64,000 bases of DNA. It comes from JAVBSX01 sp051660685 (lineage in GTDB: Bacteria; Planctomycetota; Planctomycetia; Pirellulales; Thermoguttaceae). A program made the translations under genes and the position numbers. Of the stretch, positions 52,804 through 62,000 are shown piece by piece. The stretch lies in assembly GCA_051660685.1 (NCBI GenBank), contig JBOFQB010000040.1, positions 1 through 64,000 on the forward strand, read 5' to 3'. Positions within the stretch are counted from its first letter, which is position 1. Every line of letters starts with the position of its first letter. The notes below the pieces were generated by a model. The model had not been told where the DNA came from. It ran no database searches and saw nothing but the letters and a program-made list of their open reading frames with translations.

Positions 52804-54213
52804 TTATTTCCGACAATCAACAAAATGTCCGGCGATTGCGGCAGATGCCGCCATACTCGGGGAAACCAAATGTGTCCGCCCCCCCTTACCTTGTCGTCCC
52901 TCAAAATTCCGGTTGCTCGTCGACGCACAACGCTCTTTGGGAGCCAACTGATCGGGATTCATTGCCAAACACATGCTGCAACCCGGCTCCCTCCATTCCA
53001 AACCGGCTTCCTTGAAAATCACGTCCAACCCCTCACGTTCAGCTTGTCGTTTTACAGGACCACTTCCCGGAACAATGATTCCCCGAACATGCGGGGCGAT
53101 TTTCTGGTTTTTCAGGACAACGGCTGCATCTCGTAAGTCTTCGATCCGTCCGTTCGTGCAGGAACCAATAAAAACCCAGTCAATTTTAATGTCCTTAATC
53201 GGCATCTCCGGTTCAAGACCCATATACGCAATCGCCGATTCCGCCATTTTCCGTTCATCAGAGTTCTGAATCGAATCCAATTTCGGAACCTTCCCCGATA
53301 TTCCCGCAACCTGAGCCGGATTGGTCCCCCAAGTCACTTGCGGTTCAATCACTGCTGCATCAAAGGTATACGTTTTGTCGAAAACAGCACCTTCATCCGT
53401 CGGAAGAAGATTCCACTGTCGTATTGCTGTATCAAAGAAATTCCGGTCAGGTGCATATTCCCGACCAATCAGATAATCATACGTTTTCTGGTCGGGGCCA
53501 ATCATTCCCGCCCTTGCTCCCATTTCAATCGCCATATTACAAACCGTCATACGACCTTCCATGCTCAGATTCCGAATTGCCGGACCTGAAAATTCGACGA
53601 CGTAACCCGCTCCTCCTGCTGTTGACAACTGACCAATGATGTACAGCACCATATCTTTGGCCGAAACCCCCGTCTGCAACATGTTCTCAACCTGAATCCT
53701 CATCGTCTTCATCTTCTTTTGTCGCAACGTCTGCGTTGCAAGAACATGTTCGACCTCGGAAGTCCCGATTCCAAACGCGAGAGCTCCAAACGCTCCATGT
53801 GTCGCTGTATGACTGTCCCCGCAAACAATCGTCATACCCGGTTGCGTCAAACCGCGTTCAGGACCAACAATATGCACAACCCCCTGATCGGGGTCGTCAA
53901 TGTCAAACAAGCGAATACCGAATTCCTTGCAATTAGAACGGAGTAAATCAATCTGCTGTTTGGAAATGGGATCGGCAATCGGCAAGGAACGATTGATTGT
54001 CGGGACATTGTGATCCTGAACGGCAAATGTTTTATTGGGACGCCGAACAGACCGTTTTGCCAAACGAAGACCTTCAAACGCTTGAGGACTGGTCACTTCG
54101 TGAACCAATTGCAGGTCAATGTAGAGAATAGCGTCTTGCCCCTCCTCTTGGTATACAACATGGTTGTCCCAGATTTTTTCATACATCGTCCTTGGGGGGG
54201 TCTTTTCGGTCAT
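52804..54213 (-). CDS. leuC: 3-isopropylmalate dehydratase large subunit
   Basis: The 469-residue protein fits LeuC, with VCGDSHTATHGAFGALAFGI, VFIGSCTNGRIEDLRDAAVV and EPGCSMCLAMNPDQLAP; the three cysteines of these last motifs hold the 4Fe-4S cluster. It ends in the family-typical AASAAIAGHFVDCRK. With LeuD it forms the isomerase of leucine synthesis. The start ATG is at 54213. leuC is upstream of leuD in the same direction, with a repeat in between. Confidence 0.97.
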   Translation of the reverse strand: MTEKTPPRTMYEKIWDNHVVYQEEGQDAILYIDLQLVHEVTSPQAFEGLRLAKRSVRRPNKTFAVQDHNVPTINRSLPIADPISKQQIDLLRSNCKEFGIRLFDIDDPDQGVVHIVGPERGLTQPGMTIVCGDSHTATHGAFGALAFGIGTSEVEHVLATQTLRQKKMKTMRIQVENMLQTGVSAKDMVLYIIGQLSTAGGAGYVVEFSGPAIRNLSMEGRMTVCNMAIEMGARAGMIGPDQKTYDYLIGREYAPDRNFFDTAIRQWNLLPTDEGAVFDKTYTFDAAVIEPQVTWGTNPAQVAGISGKVPKLDSIQNSDERKMAESAIAYMGLEPEMPIKDIKIDWVFIGSCTNGRIEDLRDAAVVLKNQKIAPHVRGIIVPGSGPVKRQAEREGLDVIFKEAGLEWREPGCSMCLAMNPDQLAPKERCASTSNRNFEGRQGKGGRTHLVSPSMAASAAIAGHFVDCRK

Positions 54214-54424
54214 CTTTCTTTTGACAGGTTAAAAGTAGGAAGGAGTTGAGGGATCACACAATGTTCGGTCAAATCAACCGGTCCTGATTCTCATTGGCCG
54301 TTTCCATTTTCCGAGAAAAAGGACATGACCGCATTGTAGGGATTTTTACGTCTTTTGACTACCCCTCCCAAAGAGCAATGTTGGGGGTTCAAAATGGCGA
54401 ATTTGCAATTTTGAACGAACCCCC

Positions 54425-54452
54425 TCGACAGAAAGAGTTCCCGATATAGAAT
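54425..54452 (+). promoter_or_regulatory. Candidate promoter of the initiator tRNA gene
   Basis: TCGACA (54425-54430) and TAGAAT (54447-54452) with a 16-base spacer lie 17 bases before the tRNA start. The match to a sigma-70-type promoter is fair but not strong. An imperfect GGGGGTTC/GAACCCCC inverted repeat lies just upstream (about 54383-54424). Confidence 0.35.
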
Positions 54453-54468
54453 CTACGGAATCAAATAT

Positions 54469-54542
<74 letters not shown>

Positions 54543-54564
54543 CTTTTTCTTCTCATGTTTCTTC

Positions 54565-55992
54565 ATGTATCTTTTTCACGTTTCCGAACAGCAAAACCGA
54601 GATCGGGTTCTGCCGCTTGCTGCGCGAATGCGTCCTCAAACATTGGAAGAGTTTGTCGGGCAGGAACATTTTCTCGGCGAAGGAAAATTGTTGCGACGTC
54701 TTCTTCTTGCGGATCGACTTGGTTCGGTCATTTTTCATGGTCCGCCCGGGACAGGTAAAACGACATTGGCGAAAATTTTGGCCCGGGCATCTCGGAGCAC
54801 GTTTCGTCAGCTCAGCGCGGTCAGTGATGGAGTCAAACAGTTGCGCGAGATTCTTATCGAAGCGGGAGATCGGTTGTCCCGGGACGCTCAGAAAACCTTG
54901 TTGTTTGTTGATGAAATACATCGATTTAACAAGGCGCAACAGGATGTTTTGTTGCCCGAAGTCGAAAATGGGATCATTATTCTGGTCGGTGCAACGACGG
55001 AGAATCCGTTTTTTACAATCAACAATGCTCTTATTAGTCGGAGTCGCTTGTTCCAGTTTGAACGGTTGACCCCAGAAAACGTCAAAACGCTTTTACGTCG
55101 GGCAGTTGCCGACCGTGATCGCGGTTTGGGCCGATTTCCGATCCATTTACATGACGAAGCCCTTGATTTTTTGGCCGACATTTGTGAGGGAGATGCCCGT
55201 TGCGCTCTTTCGGCCCTTGAAATTGGTGTCCTCTCTTATGAAGAACTGGGACCCCTCTCTTGCGAATCGGTTCAAGAAGGTAAATCGGTTCAGAAACAGG
55301 AGGGGGCAGATCGGGGGAATCAGCGGATTGAATTTACGAAGGAATTGGCGGAAGAATCGGCTCAACGTCGGGCAATTGGTTATGATCGGGACGGAGATTC
55401 GCATTATGACACGATTTCGGCGTTGATTAAGAGTATTCGGGGGAGTGACCCTGACGCTTCGATTTATTGGTTGGCCCGAATGTTGGAAGGGGGAGAAGAT
55501 GTTCGTTTTCTTGCACGTCGGCTCATTATTCTTGCAAGTGAAGATGTGGGCAATGCCGACCCGGCTGCCTTACCTCTTGCGGTTGCGACCGCTCATGCTT
55601 GCGAGTGTGTTGGACTCCCCGAATGTCAACTCAATTTAGCACAAACGGTTTTATATTTGGCTTGTGCTCCGAAGTCGAATTCGGCGACGTGTGCTATTTT
55701 TGCGGCGAGGAAAGACATTCAGGCGAATCGTGTATTGCCGGTTCCGCGACATTTACGCGACGCACACTACAAAGGTTCTCAATCACTCGGTCACGTCGGT
55801 TATCAATATGCCCATGATTCGGAAGATGCGATTGCAACGCAAGATTATCTCGGGGTCGAAGTCGAGTATTATCAGCCGAGTTCTCGCGGTTTTGAGGCGG
55901 AATTGCAAGAACGGTTAAAAACGATTCGGCAGAAACTGCGAGGAAGGGGAGAGGGGGGGAGTAGGGAACAGGGGACAGGGAATGGGGGATAG
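54565..55992 (+). CDS. rarA: Replication-associated recombination protein A (RarA/MgsA)
   Basis: The 475-residue AAA+ protein fits RarA: MRPQTLEEFVGQEHFLGEGK, Walker A GPPGTGKTTLAKILARAS, Walker B LLFVDEIHRFNKAQQDVLLP, sensor 1 GATTENPFFTINNALISRSR and the C-terminal VYRHLRDAHYKGSQSLGHVG-type region. It acts at stalled replication forks. An insert of about 35 polar residues (235-275) follows the lid. The last ~20 residues (RGRGEGGSREQGTGNGG) are encoded by a purine-rich tract that resembles intergenic repeats, so the original stop may have been lost. It begins just after the initiator tRNA. Confidence 0.93.
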   Translation: MYLFHVSEQQNRDRVLPLAARMRPQTLEEFVGQEHFLGEGKLLRRLLLADRLGSVIFHGPPGTGKTTLAKILARASRSTFRQLSAVSDGVKQLREILIEAGDRLSRDAQKTLLFVDEIHRFNKAQQDVLLPEVENGIIILVGATTENPFFTINNALISRSRLFQFERLTPENVKTLLRRAVADRDRGLGRFPIHLHDEALDFLADICEGDARCALSALEIGVLSYEELGPLSCESVQEGKSVQKQEGADRGNQRIEFTKELAEESAQRRAIGYDRDGDSHYDTISALIKSIRGSDPDASIYWLARMLEGGEDVRFLARRLIILASEDVGNADPAALPLAVATAHACECVGLPECQLNLAQTVLYLACAPKSNSATCAIFAARKDIQANRVLPVPRHLRDAHYKGSQSLGHVGYQYAHDSEDAIATQDYLGVEVEYYQPSSRGFEAELQERLKTIRQKLRGRGEGGSREQGTGNGG

Positions 55993-56006
55993 GGGAAGAG
56001 ATGTGT

Positions 56007-56212
56007 CGTTAAGCCGAGGAACAACGTTCTGCGCGTGTTCTTGGAGAAGGTAGAAGGTAGAAGTGAGAATGAAGAATTGAGGCAAAAAAGAAGGAGGAAC
56101 CCGTTAACTCGCGAGACGCTGTTATCTTCTTGTTTCCCTCTTCTTTCCTCCTACCTTCTACCTTCTCAAAGCGCGATACGTTGTATCGCGGCTAAACATT
56201 AGGTCGCTAAGC
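56007..56212. repeat. Composite repeat: palindromes plus GTTAACTCGCGAGACGC module
   Basis: GTTAAGCCGAGGAACAACGTTCTGCGCG (56008-56035), AGAAGGTAGAAGGTAGAAGT (56045 onward), CGTTAACTCGCGAGACGCTG (about 56103), TCCCTCTTCTTTCCTCCTAC and GCGCGATACGTTGTATCGCG with GCTAAACATTAGGTCGCT (56171-56208). The 55993-56373 gap holds no gene. Confidence 0.82.
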
Positions 56213-56373
56213 ATTTCAAACTGGACCGACATTAGCATTTCAAAACGTGTTTAGCAGACGGAGAATTCTGGGGGTTCTTCCCTCTTCCCCCTCCTATTTG
56301 TATAATCAAGCGTTCATGTTGGTCGATCCTTTTCGGTTGCGACCCGCTTTACTCAAAAAAAAGGAGTGCCGTT

Positions 56374-57123
56374 GTGTATGTAGCTGCATCGACAGGATGT
56401 TTTCCTGATTTGTCACTTCAAGAAGCATTGGACAAATTGACGGATTTGGAGTATTCGGCTGCTGAAGTCGTTGTCGGCGACGAACATGGTCAGATTCGGC
56501 TTTGCGATTTGGTCCAACAGGCGGATTCCATTCTCCAGACCTGCCGTTTGGCCCGGCAAATATCGATTGGGGCGTTGTTTCTGGACACTGATCCGGCACA
56601 TCCTGATTATTTGAGGCATTTTTCCTTAACGGCGCAATTGGCAAAAGCACTGAAAGTCGTCGTTATCATCGTTCACGCCGCAAAATTGGGGACCCCTTTT
56701 AACGGTGAAGTCGAACGATTGCAGAAATTGACGCAGATCGGTATTCATGCCGGTGTTCGGGTCAGTTTGTTGACCGAACTCGGGACGATTTCGGACACTC
56801 CAGAAACAGTTGGCAGTCTTTGCAAAACAGTCCGCGAACTCTCCGTCTGTCTCGATCCCAGCCAATTCATTTTCGGTCAGTCCAAACCCAAAGATTATGA
56901 CGCTTTGGTCGATTACGTTTCTCATGTTCGTCTTCGTGATACCACAAAAGACGGATACAATGTCCAAATTGGACAGGGAGTGATTGAATACGGTCGTCTC
57001 GTCGTCCAACTCAACAAAATCGGATATCAAGGAGCCTTATGTGCCGATTTGCTCCCGATTCCCGATCTTGACCTGTTGTCCGAACTGAGAAAAATGCGAC
57101 TTCTGCTCGAAAGTCTACTGTAA
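56374..57123 (+). CDS. TIM-barrel sugar isomerase/epimerase-like protein
   Basis: The 249-residue protein fits the xylose-isomerase-like TIM-barrel family: STGCFPDLSLQEALDKLTDL at the start, VVVIIVHAAKLGTPFNGEVE in the middle, SVCLDPSQFIFGQS and YVSHVRLRDTTKDGYNVQIG for the metal site, and a final LCADLLPIPDLD. It probably isomerises or epimerises a sugar or related cyclitol in the cytoplasm; the substrate is unknown. The start is GTG at 56374, with AAGGAG 9 bases before. It is followed by the toxin-antitoxin pair and a squalene synthase-like gene in the same direction. Confidence 0.82.
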   Translation: MYVAASTGCFPDLSLQEALDKLTDLEYSAAEVVVGDEHGQIRLCDLVQQADSILQTCRLARQISIGALFLDTDPAHPDYLRHFSLTAQLAKALKVVVIIVHAAKLGTPFNGEVERLQKLTQIGIHAGVRVSLLTELGTISDTPETVGSLCKTVRELSVCLDPSQFIFGQSKPKDYDALVDYVSHVRLRDTTKDGYNVQIGQGVIEYGRLVVQLNKIGYQGALCADLLPIPDLDLLSELRKMRLLLESLL

Positions 57124-57180
57124 ATCACAACGCCGACAATAACAACGGTCCCCTAACGTATTTTCGATTTGAGGTGTTTC

Positions 57181-57396
57181 ATGTCTGTTATCGAAAAAAG
57201 TCGCCCAGAACCGACAACGGCTCAGCGTCAAAAGACGCTTCGCGCTTTTCGACAGTTGGGGCTTTTGTTGACCAATCGAGCCGAAACAAACGGTTTGGAT
57301 CAAGAAACGGACGTTGTTCAGTACATCAAGACAGAAATCCGGCCCGAAATCTGCGGGGAAGTCCAACGTGAACACTCCCAACCGGCTTCAGAATAA
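57181..57396 (+). CDS. Probable antitoxin of a PIN-type pair
   Basis: The 71-residue protein begins MSVIEKSRPEPTTAQRQKTL, then has a helical middle (QLGLLLTNRA) and an acidic, polar tail. The ribosome site GAGGTG precedes the ATG. It ends 1 base before the start of a PIN-domain gene, the normal layout of type II toxin-antitoxin operons. I do not recognise a DNA-binding fold by eye; the call rests on size and position. Confidence 0.6.
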   Translation: MSVIEKSRPEPTTAQRQKTLRAFRQLGLLLTNRAETNGLDQETDVVQYIKTEIRPEICGEVQREHSQPASE

Positions 57397-57397
57397 G

Positions 57398-57829
57398 ATG
57401 CGAGTTCTTTGTGACACCAATGTATTGGTTTCAGCGTTACTTTCTCTGTCCTCTGTCCCCGGTCGCGTCGTCGAAGAAATCATCTGCAATCATACTTTTA
57501 TTCTTCCAACCTTCGTTGTGGTCGAATTAACAAGAGTCTTTGAGAAAAAATTCCCTGATCTCCTCCCAGCATTGTCTGTGTTTTTGAACCAACCGGACCT
57601 GCACACTGTTGACTTTTCCCCCAACATGTTTTCGGAGACTCCGTATTTGTATGATGTCTTTTCAATCCGTGACCCCAATGATGAACCTGTACTACTTTCC
57701 GCAATCCAGGCCAATGTGGATGTTCTAATAACCGGAGATAAGGATTTTTTTGATCTTGTCGGAAAGGTTCCTTTTGTAATTATGACACCTAATGATTTTT
57801 TACATTGGGTAGAAAACGGAAACAGGTAA
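57398..57829 (+). CDS. PIN-domain ribonuclease toxin
   Basis: The 143-residue protein has the PIN-domain start MRVLCDTNVLVSALLS with Asp6, an acidic helix (VVEEIICNH), and DPNDEPVLLSAIQANVDVLI with TGDKDFFDLVG carrying further acidic ligands. This looks like a magnesium-dependent RNase of the putative-toxin PIN family (PIN_3-like). It lies 1 base after the small antitoxin-like gene and 4 bases before the squalene synthase-like gene, whose ribosome site AGG falls inside the toxin's final codons. The stop is TAA at 57827-57829. Confidence 0.85.
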   Translation: MRVLCDTNVLVSALLSLSSVPGRVVEEIICNHTFILPTFVVVELTRVFEKKFPDLLPALSVFLNQPDLHTVDFSPNMFSETPYLYDVFSIRDPNDEPVLLSAIQANVDVLITGDKDFFDLVGKVPFVIMTPNDFLHWVENGNR

Positions 57830-57833
57830 CAAC

Positions 57834-58832
57834 ATGTCGGATGTTGAAGCGAGTCTACGGTATTGTCAGAACCTGACGAAACAGTCGCGGTCAAGTTTTT
57901 TGCCCAGTTTTCGTTTGGTTCCCCGGGACAAACAGGTTGCAATGGAAGTATTGTATGCTTTTATGCGACAGACGGATGATTTGGTTGATCAGGAGGACGG
58001 GGACGAGAAGGGGGGGGCGGAAAAACGGGCGAGTGATCTGGCGGAATGGACCCGGGCAACGAAGGAGGTTCTTGGTCAGGAAATCGGTGTCGTACCGACT
58101 TTTTCTCAATTACAACAGCATTACGCTGATTTGTCGGGGACGATGATTTTTCCCGCTTTGAAATTCTATCTGGATCGATTCGGAATTCCGAAGACCGCTT
58201 TTTTTGACGCGTTGGAAGGGGCAAGGTATGATTTGCAACCCAAGTGGTCAGAAACTTGGGCGGATTGCGAAAATTATTGTCATAAGGTTGCAACATCGGT
58301 TGGTCTTGCGTCTCTCGCTATTTGGGGGGTCTCCGAACCGATTGACTCCCCCAACATGAAGGAATTGGCCCAAAAGTCGGGTCTTGCGATCCAACTGACG
58401 AACATCGTCCGGGATTTGCGAGAAGATTTTCAACGGGATCGGTTTTATCTCCCCTTGAGCGAACTTCAAAAGGTTCATCTGGACAAGTCGGATTTGTCGA
58501 TTCTGTTTAATAATCGTTCTTTGACGAATTCAGATGATTCTTGTCGTCATCGCTGCTGCAACCCAAGAGAACGGCTTGAACAATTTGAACGGTTTCTCAG
58601 CCCGGTTTTGCAGCGAATCGAGGAGTGTTATCATCGTTCACGCGAATTATATCGCTTGATTTCAGCCGATTCACGACGTTCTTTTGGGATGATTTACGAC
58701 GCTTACTTTCGATTGTTTCAAAAGATACAGCGTGATCCCAGGATTGTTCTTTCCCGACGTGTCCGGCTCTCTTTTCTTGAAAAACTCCAACTCTTTTTTC
58801 GTTGGAGTTTTTTCCCCCCTCAAGAGATGTGA
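57834..58832 (+). CDS. Squalene/phytoene synthase family protein
   Basis: The 332-residue protein has both aspartate-rich motifs of the family: LYAFMRQTDDLVDQ (DDxxD near residues 48-52) and NIVRDLREDFQRDRFYLP (second DxxxD). EGARYDLQPKWSET and YCHKVATSVGLASLAIWG are other conserved blocks. It should condense two farnesyl diphosphates (or make phytoene from geranylgeranyl diphosphate); in this phylum such enzymes are HpnC/HpnD-type proteins that make squalene for hopanoids or sterols. The choice among these is not decidable here. It starts 4 bases after the toxin gene. Its last codons contain a hairpin terminator. Confidence 0.88.
   Translation: MSDVEASLRYCQNLTKQSRSSFLPSFRLVPRDKQVAMEVLYAFMRQTDDLVDQEDGDEKGGAEKRASDLAEWTRATKEVLGQEIGVVPTFSQLQQHYADLSGTMIFPALKFYLDRFGIPKTAFFDALEGARYDLQPKWSETWADCENYCHKVATSVGLASLAIWGVSEPIDSPNMKELAQKSGLAIQLTNIVRDLREDFQRDRFYLPLSELQKVHLDKSDLSILFNNRSLTNSDDSCRHRCCNPRERLEQFERFLSPVLQRIEECYHRSRELYRLISADSRRSFGMIYDAYFRLFQKIQRDPRIVLSRRVRLSFLEKLQLFFRWSFFPPQEM
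58780..58813 (+). terminator. Intrinsic terminator inside the 3' end of the squalene synthase-like gene
   Basis: AAAAACTCCAAC (58780-58791) pairs over 12 bases with GTTGGAGTTTTT (58801-58812) around TCTTTTTTC, followed by more T. It lies 20-50 bases before the stop codon and is itself translated (LEKLQLFFRWSFF). Confidence 0.75.
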
Positions 58833-58929
58833 TTCTCAGAAACAGTAACATAACATCCTCGTTTAGCACATTTCAATAATTGGCATACACATTTCACACC
58901 TTTTTGAAACCAAAAATTCAAGGATTGCA

Positions 58930-59037
58930 TCTCTTAGCTGCATTAGCAGCGACCTAAGTATGTCGTTTAGCCGCAGAACAACGTTCTGCGTGTTTTGGGC
59001 AGTTCTAAACGCGCGATACGTTGTATCGCGGTTAACC
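58930..59037. repeat. Dispersed palindrome family, triple module
   Basis: CTTAGCTGCATTAGCAGCGACC (58933-58954), GTTTAGCCGCAGAACAACGT with TCTGCG (58965-58990) and GCGCGATACGTTGTATCGCG (59011-59030). The first is the reverse of the GGTCGCT module found at 5630-5653 and 9617-9635. Confidence 0.85.
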
Positions 59038-59050
59038 GACTTCCTTTTTT

Positions 59051-62000
59051 CTATTTCTTCATGCAGCAATTTTTGTACTTCTTTCCACTTCCACATGGAC
59101 AAGGTTCATTCCGCCCCACTTTTGGCGTTCGGTTCCTGATCGGTTCCGGCTTCTTCTCTCCCTGTTGACTCCCTTGAATCGCCGCTTCCTGTTGTCCGGC
59201 AATGTCACTAATCGTCGAATTCGTCGCAACCTCTTCGTGAACCGCTTCAGATTCATTCCAAGTTGAACTGACAAAACCCGGGTCAAGCTGTTCCATACGG
59301 AAAATCAAATCGGTAACCCGTTGAAAAATCGAGTCCCACATCCCCTCGAAAATCTTCATCCCTTCCCGTTTGAACTCCACTTTCGGGTCAACCTGAGCAT
59401 ATCCGCGCAACCCCACACTCGACCTTAAATGGTCCATTGCCAATAAATGGTCTTTCCAAGCCGTATCCAAAATCTGCAACACAAGCGAACGTTCCATTCG
59501 CCGCATCTCGGGATTGTAACGATCCTCAATCAGCGAGGTCAAACGGTCTTCAATGTCGCGGACATCCCATAATCCGAGCTTTTCCGGGGTGATTTCTACA
59601 CCGAATTCGGCTGCAATGAACCGGCATAATTCAGCAACATTCGGATCATCAGGGTTCAGACGGACCATCTTCGCGTGTGTTGTCCGTTCCATATACTCCG
59701 AAACCGCTTCTGGACTCGACGGATGAGGCGGATCGTGATGTTGACGATGTATTTCTTCCGTGTCAAAATCCTGATGTTGCAGCAAATCATCCAATTGTTC
59801 GCGCAATTTGCGGTATTTCTCAGGAACGACTTCGAGACCCTTACGACATTCGTCAAACATCGTCTGCTCAATATCGGCCCGCTGTTTGTTCTTCAAATCC
59901 TCAACCGTCAAATCAACCCCAAACCGTCCTTGAGCCCATGTAACCAACGATTCCCGGTCATAACGTTTGCCGTTCTGATCCCGAATCGTATAATGCAGCA
60001 ATCCGCCTAAAACCGGGAACTGAACCTCTTTTTCGGCATATTTCTGATGTGTCAAACGACGGAGAAACTCCTTGAACTTCGATTCATCCAAATCCTTGAC
60101 CGTCTCAAAATCAAGAACAATGTCAAACTTCGACTTGATCCAGCTGACCGCCATTTTCAGACCATAATTCGGCTCCAAATACTGTTTCCCCGGACCAAGA
60201 TCAACACGGTCAACAAATTTATACGCCTTTTCAATCAGGAAATCAGCCAAATTGTCCCGACCAACCTTCTTCAAATCACTCTCCCGCAATCCCGCTTTCC
60301 ATTGAACATTCGCCGTATGCGTCAACGCTTGCCAATTCCATTCTTCCTCTTCCGCGTCAATCGGAAGATTCTGCTCAACAGCGTCCAGAACCTGCGACTC
60401 CGAAATACGTTTTGCGTGATCCAACGCATACTCTTCCGCCATTTCATACGAAAGTGTCCTGAACGATTTCGATTCAAACTCAACCCCAAGTTCGCTCCCA
60501 GCATATCCCGCAAATGCTCCCGCGCCATAATCCTTCTCAAGATACTCCCCAAGATTCCGCTCAATCTGCGAATCAATCATCGCAAGAATCAGACTCTTGC
60601 AATTCGTCCCGTCCAGAATCCGTTGTCTGTATCCGTAAACACTCTTACGCTGAAAGTCCATGACCTCATCATACTCAAGAAGATTCTTGCGAATGTCAAA
60701 ATTCCGCTCCTCAACCTTCTTTTGCGCCCCCTCAATTCGTCGGGACACCATTCGACTCTCAATCGCCTGTCCCTCCTCCATTCCAAGCATTGTCATAATC
60801 TTTTTAACCCATTCTCCCGCAAAAATCCGCATTAAATCGTCTTCAAGCGAAAGAAAAAACCGACTGCTCCCCGGATCACCCTGTCGTCCGCAACGACCGC
60901 GCAACTGCAAGTCAATCCGTCGTGCTTCATGTCGTTCCGTCCCAATAATATGAAGTCCGCCCATTTGACGAACAATTTCTCCTTCAGCTTTCATCCGTTC
61001 GCGCTGTTCAATTTCCTGCACAATCGCATTCCATTCCTCGCGCGGGACATCCAGTCGGGTCGGGTACTTACTCTGCAACAGACCCCACGCCATTGTTTCT
61101 GGATTCCCCCCCAAAATAATGTCCGTTCCTCTTCCCGCCATATTCGTCGCAATCGTAACCGCCCCTTTCCGTCCCGCTTGCGCAATAATCTCCGCTTCTC
61201 GTTGATGATGTTTCGCGTTCAAGACCTCATGTTCGATCCCGCGTCGATTCAACATGTCCGAAATCAGCTCACTCCGTTCAATCGACACCGTTCCAATCAA
61301 GATAGGACGTCCTTTGTACAAAACCGACTTGACCTCTTTACGAGGGACGACTTGCGGTTTGTTGCTCCCTTTAGGAATAAACGAAATACTGTTCTCCTCC
61401 TCCTTCTCGATCCGACCAAACGCAATTCGATCTTTTCCCAAATCAAGAACATCCCATTTGTTCAACTGTTCAATCTCATCCACAATTGCGTGATACTTTT
61501 CATGTTCACTACGATAGATCGCGTCAGGATGATTGACCCGTTGCATCCCGCGATTGGTCGGAATCGCAATCACATCCAACTTGTAGATTTTCCAGAATTC
61601 CGACGCTTCCGTCATTGCGGTTCCCGTCATTCCCGAAATTTTGTCATACAACTTGAAAAAGTTCTGCAACGTGATCGTCGCAAGAGTCTGATTCTCCTCC
61701 TTAACCCGAACTCGCTCTTTTGCTTCAACCGCTTGGTGTAACCCGTCACTCCAGTTCCGACCCGGCATTGGACGACCAGTAAACTCGTCAACAATCACAA
61801 TCTCCTCTCCGTCAATCATGTAGTTGACATCCAACTTGTAAAGATGGTGTGCTTTAAGCGCATTGTCAATCAAATGAGGCCATTCCATATTCCCGGCCGT
61901 ATAAAACGACTCAACTCCCGCCAATTGTTCCGCCCGACGAACCCCTGAATCGGTCAAATGTGCCGAATGTTCCTTCTCGTTGACCTCAAAATCCTCCCCT

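Noticed and set aside
60929..61741. 270-codon open frame opposite secA
   Set aside because: Antisense to conserved SecA motor motifs, no family resemblance, basic composition typical of shadow frames.
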